Assembly: GCF_040822065.1 (NCBI RefSeq)
Contig: NZ_CP162005.1
Coordinates: forward strand, 496,001-560,000
Direction of reading: 5' to 3'
DNA length: 64,000 nucleotides
Source: Pedobacter sp. WC2423
GTDB taxonomy: Bacteria > Bacteroidota > Bacteroidia > Sphingobacteriales > Sphingobacteriaceae
Shown here: piece after piece, positions 9,695 to 18,280 of the stretch
Layout of the letters: each line of letters opens with the position of its first letter
Position numbering within the stretch: the first letter of the stretch is position 1
Notes under the pieces: generated by a model
Told to the model about the DNA's origin: nothing
Databases searched by the model: none
Seen by the model: only the letters and a program-made list of their open reading frames with translations
Position numbers and translations under genes: made by a program

Positions 9695-10851
9695 TGGGAA
9701 GCTCATATTTACCATCTGGTGTGATGATCAATTGCACCTTAATGACTGTAACTAAGCCTCAGAATCTTGGAGTTGTCAGGTCTAGTAAAACTGTGATTAA
9801 TACTAAACGTGCAGCATGGCTTAATATTGATGATAAAAAAGTCAGCGTAAGTTTTGTCTGTAAGTCTCCGGCTAAATTCTGGGGAGGTTTGGGAGCAATG
9901 TTAGTTGGAATTGCCGTAGGAATTATTTGTATTGCAGTTGCAGTAGTAGTGGTTGCAGCAATTGTAGGTACTGGTGGTGTTGCCGGGGTTATTTTAGCAG
10001 GAATGGCTGCATCTGTAACTGGTGCTACTACAGTTATTGCTGGTGTAGTGGCAATTGCTGGTGCTGTATCTATCGCGATAGGAGATTATAAAGTGGCACA
10101 TGCATGTGACTGTTCGTTGGAGGGAGGGTCTGAGTGGACATTACCCCATAACAAGGTTACATTTAATCAAAAAAAAGCTCTTCTTCAAAGTTCCATTTTA
10201 AAATGTGTAAAAGGAGGAATGATACAACCTTTTATTAGCCCTGTTGTAGCACATAAAGCCGCAGTTAAATTTTCATCGAATAACAAAGAAGAAGTCGATC
10301 AACATCTTAAACAACAGGCTTGGATGGGCTTTGTAAGTGGTTTAAGTGGTTTGGGTGATCCAATAGGAACAGGGATTGGTGTTGGTTTTGCAGGATGGGA
10401 GTATGTTGAAGGTAATGATGATCAAACTCTGGCAAACGAAGGTAGCACAGCTGATGAAGATTATAAAACCGATGTAGGTAATACGGTTAGAGATAATAGT
10501 GCCGGCACTATTGCAGGGGCAGGAAAAGGTAGCATCGACGTTGCTAAGACTATGACTAGACAGAATCAAACTATTATCAGAGAATTAATGGAGCAAGGGG
10601 CAACATATGACCAGGCAGCTGCATTCTCCAGATTTGGTGAAAAGACATTTAAAGGAGAATTCTCAAAAATGGGCGCAGGTTTAGGTGTTGGATTAGGTGT
10701 TGGTTTAGCTGGTTCTGTTGCCAATCACTATATTGCTAAGAGTTACAAGGAAAACAAGGTAAAACTAATAGAAGATACTTTGAAGAATGCACGTAATATG
10801 CGTAATGAAGATAGTGAAAATAATGAAAATGTTATCGCAAGTAAATCTTAA
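9694..10851 (+). CDS. PAAR-like (DUF4280-type) T6SS effector with hydrophobic insert
   Basis: The protein has 385 aa. The N-terminus (LPSGVMINCTLMTVTKPQNL, then KTVINTKRAAWLN and VSFVCKSP) and the segment LPHNKVTFNQKKALLQSSIL followed by KCVKGGMIQPF resemble the two halves of a PAAR-like tip cap. Between them, at about 65-130, lies a Gly/Val/Ala-rich hydrophobic stretch long enough for two or three membrane helices. A second glycine-rich hydrophobic run is at about 325-345 (MGAGLGVGLGVGLAGSVANH). No nuclease, peptidase or lipase motif is visible, so membrane insertion or pore formation is the simplest guess. It is coupled to the preceding gene and followed 8 bases later by membrane-anchored candidate immunity genes. 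Confidence 0.75.
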   Translation: MGSSYLPSGVMINCTLMTVTKPQNLGVVRSSKTVINTKRAAWLNIDDKKVSVSFVCKSPAKFWGGLGAMLVGIAVGIICIAVAVVVVAAIVGTGGVAGVILAGMAASVTGATTVIAGVVAIAGAVSIAIGDYKVAHACDCSLEGGSEWTLPHNKVTFNQKKALLQSSILKCVKGGMIQPFISPVVAHKAAVKFSSNNKEEVDQHLKQQAWMGFVSGLSGLGDPIGTGIGVGFAGWEYVEGNDDQTLANEGSTADEDYKTDVGNTVRDNSAGTIAGAGKGSIDVAKTMTRQNQTIIRELMEQGATYDQAAAFSRFGEKTFKGEFSKMGAGLGVGLGVGLAGSVANHYIAKSYKENKVKLIEDTLKNARNMRNEDSENNENVIASKS

Positions 10852-10859
10852 TCTTAAAT

Positions 10860-11522
10860 ATGAAAAAAATACTGCAAATCTCCAGTGTTAGCCTTCTCGC
10901 AGTAGGACTGATTTTTGGTAGATATATTGGCCGTTGGTTAGTTAATATCTTTGATAATCCGGATACAAGTATAAACGATGGACGTTTGCATCTTGATGAA
11001 TATCTGTCAAAGTGCGATACAGTTAGTTTAAATATAAAAAAATACACTGACTCAAGTAGTTATTTTGAAGTAAAGGCTAAATTTAATCCTTCTTCGGCTG
11101 ACAATACTGCTTTTGCTTATAAAAATGAAATTACTTTTTATAGTGATTCCCTTCATAAGTACTTTTCTATTTTTTATTTTTTCGGCAATCCCGAATTACA
11201 TCATCTGTTTGGTTTTTATTATACAAGTGCTATTAAGAATCCAGGTGGAAATATTATTGCTACTGTGAATAGACTGGATTTTAATGATACCTCTTATGGG
11301 ACTAAAGAAAAACCAATACCAATAATTTACTTCCAATTAAAGAAAGAAGAATCAAATACATTTTATAGTATGGCTAAAGGAAATAATAAGAGTGATTTTC
11401 ATGGTTCTGAAGCTGACTTTAAGAAAAATATATTAAATTCTAATGCTGGCTATTATTTATCATATGTAAAAAGTAAACAAGATTTTGAAAGGATGTTTGG
11501 AAAAGAAAACAAGCTTAAATAG
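10860..11522 (+). CDS. Candidate immunity protein, copy 1
   Basis: The protein has 220 aa with an N-terminal membrane anchor or signal (about residues 5-30, ISSVSLLAVGLIFGRYIGRW) followed by a soluble domain predicted to face the periplasm. No known family is recognised. It is a close paralogue of the next gene: both share IFGRYIGRWLVNIFDNPDTS, the FYSDSLHKYFSIFYFF segment, YGTKEKPIPI, and the ending NSNAGYYLSYVKSKQDFE(R/K)MFGKEN. Tandem, diverging small membrane proteins straight after a T6SS effector gene are typical of immunity genes. The immunity role is inferred from position and duplication. Confidence 0.82.
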   Translation: MKKILQISSVSLLAVGLIFGRYIGRWLVNIFDNPDTSINDGRLHLDEYLSKCDTVSLNIKKYTDSSSYFEVKAKFNPSSADNTAFAYKNEITFYSDSLHKYFSIFYFFGNPELHHLFGFYYTSAIKNPGGNIIATVNRLDFNDTSYGTKEKPIPIIYFQLKKEESNTFYSMAKGNNKSDFHGSEADFKKNILNSNAGYYLSYVKSKQDFERMFGKENKLK

Positions 11523-11640
11523 AAAAGGATTCTGGTTGCTAATTGCTTTTTAAGCTTATACATCAACTTTGATCATTTTTTCTCATTATAAGAATAAACT
11601 TATTGGGATGTGTTTTGAGGAATTTCTAATAAATTTATAA

Positions 11641-12303
11641 ATGAAAAGGGTTCTGCAAACTGCAAGTATATGTATTCTCGCTTTAGGACTGATTTTTGGT
11701 AGATATATTGGCCGTTGGTTAGTGAATATCTTTGATAATCCGGATACTAGTATAAATGATGGACATTTATATATTAACAAATACTTGTCAAAATGTGATA
11801 CAATCACACTAAATGTGAGAAATTTTGCTGACTCAGCAAGTTATTTTGAAGTGAAAGCTAAATTTAACCCATTCTCAGCAGATAATATAGCTATTGTTTA
11901 TAAGCATGAGATTAAGTTTTATAGTGATTCCCTTCATAAATATTTTTCTATTTTCTATTTTTTTAGATACTCTTCTATGGATGAAGTTTTTGGAATGTAC
12001 TTAGTTAGAGCTATTAAAGATCCTGGAGAAAAAATTATTGCAACTGTGAATAAACAGGAACTTGCAGATACTACTTATGGGACTAAAGAAAAACCTATAC
12101 CGATAGTTTATTTTCGTTTGTTAAAAGACGAATCTTATAGTTTTTACAGCCTGATTAAGGGTGAAGGTAAAGGTGATTTCCGTGGAAGCGAGGCTGATTT
12201 TAAAAAGTATATGCTTAATTCTAATGCTGGCTATTATTTATCATATGTAAAAAGTAAACAAGATTTTGAAAAGATGTTCGGTAAAGAAAATAAGGTTGAA
12301 TAG
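11641..12303 (+). CDS. Candidate immunity protein, copy 2 (tandem paralogue)
   Basis: The protein has 220 aa, the same length as the preceding gene, with nearly identical ends and a more divergent middle (about residues 38-55 and 105-130). At DNA level the stretch encoding the membrane anchor is almost unchanged between copies, which suggests recent duplication or gene conversion. One N-terminal membrane helix, then a soluble domain. A 118-base spacer without visible hairpin separates the copies. The likely role is protection against the upstream PAAR-like effector or a variant of it held by competitors (inference). Confidence 0.82.
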   Translation: MKRVLQTASICILALGLIFGRYIGRWLVNIFDNPDTSINDGHLYINKYLSKCDTITLNVRNFADSASYFEVKAKFNPFSADNIAIVYKHEIKFYSDSLHKYFSIFYFFRYSSMDEVFGMYLVRAIKDPGEKIIATVNKQELADTTYGTKEKPIPIVYFRLLKDESYSFYSLIKGEGKGDFRGSEADFKKYMLNSNAGYYLSYVKSKQDFEKMFGKENKVE

Positions 12304-12420
12304 TTTTGGAAGTCTTATCATATCTAAATTTAATGATAGTTTCGAGATGGCTTTTTAGTTTGAATAGGAGATATTTTAAAACTTAGGTTTTAATATGTAT
12401 TTACAATTGGAAAGTATGAT

Positions 12421-12996
12421 ATGGAAGAGGTGAGGATATTTGAGCTTAAGGATGTCGGTTTACAGCAGGCAGGTAAATCGATCTTGTGGACTGGAGGGCT
12501 TTTCTTTATAGGCTTGATCGGAAGCTTTACTTACGGAATATTTATTAATCATGAGGTATCTAGTATATTCTTTCATTTAAGAAATGCCTTTGTTCTTTTT
12601 ATAATAATATTTGGGATTAAGGAGTTTTTCAATAGGAAAGACAAACCGGGCTACGGAGAGCTGGTACTATTAAAAATTATAGATACTAGCTTAGTATTGG
12701 AGATAGATAAGTTTATAGTTTTTAATGGAAATATCAATGAATTAAAAGCTATTAGAACACTTGATCTTTCAAATAAAAAAGATGACTTACAAGCTCAAAT
12801 ATATATTGGAAATCAGACTTTTAATCTGGCCTCCAGTTTAAACTATAATAATAAGAGCCAATTCAATGAGTTTGTGCTAATTTGTGAAAAAAAGCTTGGG
12901 ATGAAAATCAAGCCTGTGCCATTCTCTATTTATACACATAATTTGCAAGGAATAAAATATGTGGAATATTTTAATCCCAAAAATCCCTTAATATAA
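12421..12996 (+). CDS. Small membrane protein of unknown function in T6SS island
   Basis: The protein has 191 aa. Two membrane helices (about 20-42 and 52-70, ILWTGGLFFIGLIGSFTYGI and LRNAFVLFIIIFGIKEFF) are followed by a cytoplasmic-looking beta-rich domain (residues 80-191) reminiscent of bacterial PH-like membrane proteins, though the assignment is not secure. It is downstream of the two paralogous candidate immunity genes on the same strand with a 117-base gap. It could be a further immunity protein. No enzyme motif is seen. Confidence 0.72.
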   Translation: MEEVRIFELKDVGLQQAGKSILWTGGLFFIGLIGSFTYGIFINHEVSSIFFHLRNAFVLFIIIFGIKEFFNRKDKPGYGELVLLKIIDTSLVLEIDKFIVFNGNINELKAIRTLDLSNKKDDLQAQIYIGNQTFNLASSLNYNNKSQFNEFVLICEKKLGMKIKPVPFSIYTHNLQGIKYVEYFNPKNPLI

Positions 12997-13142
12997 AATA
13001 TTGTATCGTACAAAGTGAAACAGATTTTAAATTAGTTTTTTGGACTAGGCATATCTCAATAACCCTGACTCGGTTTATATGATTTTACTAATTTTTTACC
13101 TACTTATTTTACATACCCGAAAAGAATGCAATTTAGCTATCA

Positions 13143-13790
13143 TTACACGACTTTTGGAAAGTTGCTACAATATAACAAACCAAGGCAGCCACGCTTAAGC
13201 GTGAACTCAACAGTTTTTCCTTTTACAAAATAATTAAGGTATACTGAAAGAAAGCTATTGATATAAAATATACCATCCTCTGTTTCGCGGATATGGATGT
13301 AATACGCTACCGATTTATAACCCTTTTCTGCCTTTGGAGCATTGATTTTTCTTCTTACCAAAAATTTCTCTTTAGTATACAACATATTAATCAGTCGATA
13401 TATTGGATTAGTAATAACAGATCTTGTAATGATAAAAGAGAATCCAAGTAACATGATGCTATTGGAAATTAAACTAACTATGTGCTGTTTACCAGCCAGG
13501 TATGTTGGAGTGGTATAGTAAATGATTACTAATACACAAGCAATAATACTTGGTAAGTGTTGTATGATCTTCCAAAATAATGGCTTTCTGGGATTAGCAT
13601 CCCAGCCAAGAACTTTAAACATAAATAGTCCTAACAAAGAAAAAAATAAGCCTGGTATAGATAAGTAAATTGATTCGGAATTCAGCACAAGATAAATTAG
13701 GAAAGGCGTTAAAATACCCGGGAAAACGTTTAAACTTCCACTAGAGATGCATATTAAGAAAAGTATTATTGTAAAGATTATGACGATCAT
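13143..13790 (-). CDS. Multi-pass membrane protein of unknown function
   Basis: The protein has 215 aa with about five hydrophobic segments in the first 135 residues (MIVIIFTIILFLICISSG, FPGILTPFLIYLVL, IYLSIPGLFFSLLGLFMF, then IIACVLVIIYYTTPTYLAG and SIMLLGFSFIITRSVI). A basic soluble tail follows (FLVRRKINAPKAEKGYKSVA). It faces the T6SS genes convergently. No family is recognised. The low-GC composition matches the T6SS cargo rather than the phosphoesterase locus that follows. Confidence 0.7.
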   Translation of the reverse strand: MIVIIFTIILFLICISSGSLNVFPGILTPFLIYLVLNSESIYLSIPGLFFSLLGLFMFKVLGWDANPRKPLFWKIIQHLPSIIACVLVIIYYTTPTYLAGKQHIVSLISNSIMLLGFSFIITRSVITNPIYRLINMLYTKEKFLVRRKINAPKAEKGYKSVAYYIHIRETEDGIFYINSFLSVYLNYFVKGKTVEFTLKRGCLGLLYCSNFPKVV

Positions 13791-13904
13791 TCACTAAATT
13801 TAATTATTATTTTAGATCTGGGTTAATAAGTGATTTAAAAATATTTTAAATCACTTTGATCTTTAGTTCAACAAATCATTCTGTAGTTGATGAATTAGAT
13901 TTTA

Positions 13905-13948
13905 GCTAAAGAGCGTGCCTGAAAAAGCACCCTCTTTAGCAAATTTTT
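13905..13948. terminator. Hairpin terminator between convergent-side gene and phosphoesterase gene
   Basis: Arms GCTAAAGAGCGTGC and GCACCCTCTTTAGC pair with one mismatch around an 8-base loop. On the plus strand AAATTTTT follows. The hairpin lies just past the stop of the minus-strand phosphoesterase gene, so it most likely ends the SusC/SusD/phosphoesterase operon. Confidence 0.65.
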
Positions 13949-13964
13949 AGTCCTATATTTTTAA

Positions 13965-15512
13965 TTATGAAATTGTAACCTCTTCCGTGTAAACTGAGCC
14001 GAAACGGTCAGTAGCTACTACTTTAAACTGACGGGTTCCCGGAGCAGGAGTAGCGAAAAACAGGTGATCTGTTAAGGTCGGTTCCACCCATTTATGCTTT
14101 TTAGGAACTAAAGGGCCATCGTATAGTTTATAAGCGATCGGATCCATTGCTGTTCGCTGTTTCATTGCTCCTTTATTTACTCCGTCTTCGAAGTACTCTA
14201 CTTTCCATTTTGGGTCCCAGTTCCAGATGTTAACACCGATTTCTGGTGAGGTGGCGGGAGTGGTTTCCTGTAAATTACCAGAAGCAGCCACTGAAGCGAT
14301 TTCTGAGAAAGAACCTTTAGGATAAATCCTGAGCTGATGATCTTTGGCTTTTCCGGTAGACTTGTAATACCATTTGATTTCACTGCCGGTTACTTCGTAA
14401 ACTCCATAGCCGTTAGGGCAGCCATCACTGCAAACCGGGCCAGTCCACCATGCACCACATACCGTACCATGCACGTGTTCAATCATGTTGCGGTCTTCCC
14501 ATTTCTCGTTCATATGCGTATGTCCCGATAGGATATGAACCTGATAACCTTCCAGTAATTTATATAAACGTTCTCTGTTTGATAATACCCCACCCAGCTC
14601 ATCATCTTTCAGTTTATTCCTTCTGGAATTACCTGTATTGGTCGGGATATGTACAGAAACTACCACCGTGCTTCCTGGTTTTACCGTCTTTAAATCCTGT
14701 TCAACCCATTGTAACTGAGTTTCTGTTAAATAACCGATATACTTTTTAGCGACTCCCAAAAAGAACACATTATCTAATGATATATAATGAATCTCACCCC
14801 GGTTATAAGAATAATAAGTAGGGCCGAATTCGTCTTTAAAAGTACGGGTTGACAATTCATCAGATCTTGCATCCAAATCCATATCATGGTTACCAGGCAG
14901 ATTGAAAAAAGGGATACCCGTTTCAGCTACTGCATCTTTATAATCTGCAATCAGTTCAAAATGATCCCAAACCAAATCACCACAGCCAATTCCATGAAAC
15001 AACGTTCCCTGAGGGTAAGATTTTAATAACTCCTGAACATCAGGAACAGTTTGAGCTTTTAGCAAAGCCGCGTCTTTTTTAGAGATAATCTGCGGATCGG
15101 CCCAGACTAAAAAATTATGTTTCTGATCAGATACATTCAGTTTTTCCAATACAAAATCAGCTTTGAAACTAGTACTGTCTTTTGGGATCGCCTTATAAAA
15201 AGAGGCAATACCTCTCTTTTGATTAAACTGATAACCAGCCGGAGAACTGATATAAACATAGTCCGCAGTGTGGTTACTCAGCAGCTCGTAATTACCACGT
15301 TTATCAGTCAGGGTGATATTAATGCCATCTGTTACCGCAACACCTGCAACCGGGTTGTCGCCAGCGCTGATATTCCCTTTTAAAGTAACCGTAGTCAGGT
15401 CAGTTGGTTTTGCCGGGAGTGGCAACGTTGCTGCCTCAATTAAAGCTGCAGGGGCCACAATCAGCGTACCTGATAAGCCTAAGTTTCTTAAAAAATGTCT
15501 TCTGTTTAACAT
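13965..15512 (-). CDS. Tat-exported calcineurin-like metallophosphoesterase
   Basis: The protein has 515 aa. It begins with a twin-arginine signal (NRRHFLRNLGLSG, then a hydrophobic run ending in AAT). Residues about 40-125 form a carboxypeptidase-regulatory-like beta domain (LKGNISAGDNPVAGVAVTDG). The metallophosphoesterase core follows with ADPQ, CGDLVWD, PGNHDMD, VHIPTNT and SGHTHMN motifs, which carry the dimetal ligands. A C-terminal domain specific to this subfamily completes the protein (KWKVEYFEDGVNKGAMKQRT to the end). Such enzymes cleave phosphomono- or diesters outside the cytoplasm. It is the last gene of the FecI/FecR-linked SusC/SusD locus, so import of a phosphorylated or phosphodiester-containing substrate is plausible. 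Confidence 0.92.
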   Translation of the reverse strand: MLNRRHFLRNLGLSGTLIVAPAALIEAATLPLPAKPTDLTTVTLKGNISAGDNPVAGVAVTDGINITLTDKRGNYELLSNHTADYVYISSPAGYQFNQKRGIASFYKAIPKDSTSFKADFVLEKLNVSDQKHNFLVWADPQIISKKDAALLKAQTVPDVQELLKSYPQGTLFHGIGCGDLVWDHFELIADYKDAVAETGIPFFNLPGNHDMDLDARSDELSTRTFKDEFGPTYYSYNRGEIHYISLDNVFFLGVAKKYIGYLTETQLQWVEQDLKTVKPGSTVVVSVHIPTNTGNSRRNKLKDDELGGVLSNRERLYKLLEGYQVHILSGHTHMNEKWEDRNMIEHVHGTVCGAWWTGPVCSDGCPNGYGVYEVTGSEIKWYYKSTGKAKDHQLRIYPKGSFSEIASVAASGNLQETTPATSPEIGVNIWNWDPKWKVEYFEDGVNKGAMKQRTAMDPIAYKLYDGPLVPKKHKWVEPTLTDHLFFATPAPGTRQFKVVATDRFGSVYTEEVTIS

Positions 15513-15570
15513 GAGTATATTATTTTAAAGAGCGGTTTTTAGCCCGCTTAAATGTTTAGTCTGGTGAATT

Positions 15571-16824
15571 TTAGTTCGCGTAAATAGCAAAGTCTTCAAT
15601 ACTCAGCCTTCCGTTATTAATAGATGTATTATTTGTTGTTCCCAAGCCTAATTTTTTAACTCTGAACCGTACCGGCCCGGTAATGTCCATCGGGAAAGTT
15701 GCTGTTTTGGCAACGGCCGATGCATTATTGATCACCTTTCCAGTTTGCAGCCATGTTAAACCGTCATCCTTAGAATATTCTAATACAAAAGAACTGGTCG
15801 CATCATTGTAGTAAGCACCATATAAAAAGGATACTTTTGATGCCCCGTCAGGCACATTAAAGTTCATTTGCACATAAGCCGGAACAGCCAGATTTTGCTG
15901 CATCCGGATACACTGTAAACCAGCAGGATTAAAGCGGTCACGGCCAGAAGTATTCGCTAAAATAGCTTGATCCAACAACCAGTTTCCTGTTTTTAAACCA
16001 ACAACTGCCGCTGCATAAGAAGCCTTTAAACTCTGATTCGGGAACTCAAAAGTTTCAGGGAAACCCTTATAAACAGGTCCGCTTGCATCCAGCATATCGA
16101 GTATGTTGCGTGGCCATAAACTAGGCACAGCATCACCTTTCCCGTCTACCTGGTACAGGAGTGGAATACCTGTAAAAGTAGCGCTCGCTGGTAAACCCTT
16201 ACCCGCAAAAGAAGCACTCTTTTCTGTATGCAAAACCATTGTTCCGCCATTATCTGCTAAACTTTTATCGCCCGCATATAACTCTCCGGCAACAGGAACA
16301 GGAGTGATGCTTCCGGAAAATATTCTGACCAGACAGCCTTCATAATCATCTGGTTTAGCCTTAAATAAAGCCGTAGTTACAGTAATCGGGTTTCTTGCAT
16401 TTCCACTCGAAACCTTGTTTACTGACGCCGCATTTAAACCTGTCACCTGTAAACTTCCATTCACTTTGGTAAGCGTTGTTCCGTTCAGGTCTACCACAAT
16501 AGAATCTCCCGTTTTCAAAGCTGCCGCATTTTCTACCGCCAGTAAAATTCCCCTGGTTTTATTCCTTCTGTTATTCTGCATGGCTATAGTTCCGGCAGGC
16601 ATATTCCCAGACTGGACATCAGAAACCACGATGCCGATAATCTGGTGTGCACCAGCTAAATTGCCTGTATTTAAGCTTACAGCTGTACCCTGATAGATGG
16701 CGCGCAAATCTTCTATGGCGATAACCGGACTAGGATCGCCCAAAGCAGCATCATGCTTTTTACATCCTGCTAAGCCGGTTAACAGCAACCAGCAACTAAA
16801 AAATTGAAATATATATTTGTTCAT
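15571..16824 (-). CDS. DUF5689-containing surface lipoprotein
   Basis: The protein has 417 aa starting at the ATG whose first base is 16824 (MNKYIFQFFSCWLLLTGLAG). Cys is the next-but-none residue after this run and forms the lipobox LAGC. An upstream in-frame start would add 19 residues inside the SusD gene and disrupt the signal. The DUF5689 region (about 35-230) contains VSDVQSGNMPAGTIAMQNNR. The C-terminal half is a jelly-roll-like module (FNVPDGASKVSFLYGAYYND, then FVLEYSKDDGLTW). It lies 13 bases after SusD. Lipoproteins of this type usually accompany SusC/SusD and phosphoesterases or nucleases at the cell surface; the exact role is unknown. Confidence 0.88.
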   Translation of the reverse strand: MNKYIFQFFSCWLLLTGLAGCKKHDAALGDPSPVIAIEDLRAIYQGTAVSLNTGNLAGAHQIIGIVVSDVQSGNMPAGTIAMQNNRRNKTRGILLAVENAAALKTGDSIVVDLNGTTLTKVNGSLQVTGLNAASVNKVSSGNARNPITVTTALFKAKPDDYEGCLVRIFSGSITPVPVAGELYAGDKSLADNGGTMVLHTEKSASFAGKGLPASATFTGIPLLYQVDGKGDAVPSLWPRNILDMLDASGPVYKGFPETFEFPNQSLKASYAAAVVGLKTGNWLLDQAILANTSGRDRFNPAGLQCIRMQQNLAVPAYVQMNFNVPDGASKVSFLYGAYYNDATSSFVLEYSKDDGLTWLQTGKVINNASAVAKTATFPMDITGPVRFRVKKLGLGTTNNTSINNGRLSIEDFAIYAN

Positions 16825-16837
16825 GATTATTGAGCGA

Positions 16838-18280
16838 TTAAGGTTTTTGCCACCATACTTTAGTGTATAAATCATCTGCACCCTGTATGGCTACAGCCGC
16901 AGCATAATTCGCACCATTGGTAGATTGCAGATAGACAGGATAATTTAAGCGGGAAGGCATCTGGCCGCCATTTGGCAAACCAGCACCTTTCGGTAACTGA
17001 GGATGGCCTGTGCGACGATATTCAAACCATTGCTCCAGATCAGTCATAAACAGGCTGTAATATTTCTGCAAATGGATCAGCTCGAGTTTATTCTCCAAAG
17101 CTAAATTGTCAGTCCATTTCACATCTGCACCCTGCAGGTAGTTTTCAGGAACCGCATAGCCCCAGTAAGTAATCCCGCTGGTTACCCCGTTTTCATAATA
17201 ACCTTTAGCCGTTCCGGTAGTGATCCAGCCTTTTGAAGCAGCTTCGGCCAGCAGGAACTGGAGCTCCGCGTAGTTCAGGATATTACCCAGTAAAGGCTCA
17301 GACTGTAAGGCAACAGGTAAAGTAGATTTCCCTTCGGGAGCTTGCCCTACAGGATAGCCACTCGGAATGCCTTCATACTTTCCATTGTAAATGGTAGCCC
17401 ATTTCGCAATTCGCGGATCGCCCCATTCCTTTAAATTGTTGACAAAGAAATCAGCCAGTTTGGGCGTGTACCAATCGGCAGGCCGCCAGGTGGCAAAAGG
17501 CGAAACATAAGGCGCAGTACCTGACCACCTCAAAGCTGCCGACTCTGCATTACTGCTTATAACCGGGTAATTAGCACTGTTTACATCCACAATGTCCTTA
17601 ATTTTTGCTACTGCTAAAGCTGGCGATTTAGCAGAAACCCGCATCAGCAATCTCAAATAAAGCGTATTGCCAAACTTGCGCCAGTTAGCTGCATTTCCTG
17701 CATAGAGCGGATCACTTGAAGAAGGGATATTGGTGCCCGTTTTTAACAGTTCGTTAGCCATTTCCAGCTTTTTAAAAAGCTCCGGATAGATGACTTCCTG
17801 ACGATCAAACTCGGGCATAAAAACACCTTCTTTAGCTTTAGTCGCATTGAAATACGGGATGTCACCATAAGTATCAGTCAGTAATGAAAACACATAAGCC
17901 TGGCAGATCAGCGAGATCCCTTTGAAACTATTGCTGCCCAATTGTTCCGCACCTTTGTAGATATCATTGAAATTGGAAAGTTCCAGATACCAGCTGTTCC
18001 AAAGATAATCACCCTCAGATTTACGGATGTCGTAACGGAAAATTTTCCCGTCTGTATCACCCATATCTACCGTTACCTGCATCAGTTCGTTAGTGAGCCT
18101 TTGGCTGCGGCTCATATTTGCGGTTACAATACTTGCAATAGCGGGAGCAAGCAAAGCCTGCGGTAAAGCCTTTTCACTCGTATTAGGATTCACATTCAGC
18201 TCCTGAAAACCTTTTTTACAAGAGGTCACCGCTAAACATAAAATCAAACAGATTGTATAATTTTTGAGTCTCATATTCAT
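16838..18280 (-). CDS. SusD-like substrate-binding lipoprotein (SusD/RagB superfamily, PF12771-like)
   Basis: The protein has 480 aa. The lipoprotein signal ends LAVTSCKKGF. The mature N-terminus FQELNVNPNTSEKALPQALL is typical of the SusD-like group found with STN-bearing SusC proteins. LNYAELQFLLAEAASKGW and LIHLQKYYSLFMTDLEQWFE are conserved helices. Its ATG overlaps the stop of the SusC gene (TAATG), so translation of the pair is coupled. It works as the extracellular lid of the SusC channel. The ligand is unknown; the phosphoesterase in the operon suggests a phosphate-containing compound. Confidence 0.94.
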   Translation of the reverse strand: MNMRLKNYTICLILCLAVTSCKKGFQELNVNPNTSEKALPQALLAPAIASIVTANMSRSQRLTNELMQVTVDMGDTDGKIFRYDIRKSEGDYLWNSWYLELSNFNDIYKGAEQLGSNSFKGISLICQAYVFSLLTDTYGDIPYFNATKAKEGVFMPEFDRQEVIYPELFKKLEMANELLKTGTNIPSSSDPLYAGNAANWRKFGNTLYLRLLMRVSAKSPALAVAKIKDIVDVNSANYPVISSNAESAALRWSGTAPYVSPFATWRPADWYTPKLADFFVNNLKEWGDPRIAKWATIYNGKYEGIPSGYPVGQAPEGKSTLPVALQSEPLLGNILNYAELQFLLAEAASKGWITTGTAKGYYENGVTSGITYWGYAVPENYLQGADVKWTDNLALENKLELIHLQKYYSLFMTDLEQWFEYRRTGHPQLPKGAGLPNGGQMPSRLNYPVYLQSTNGANYAAAVAIQGADDLYTKVWWQKP

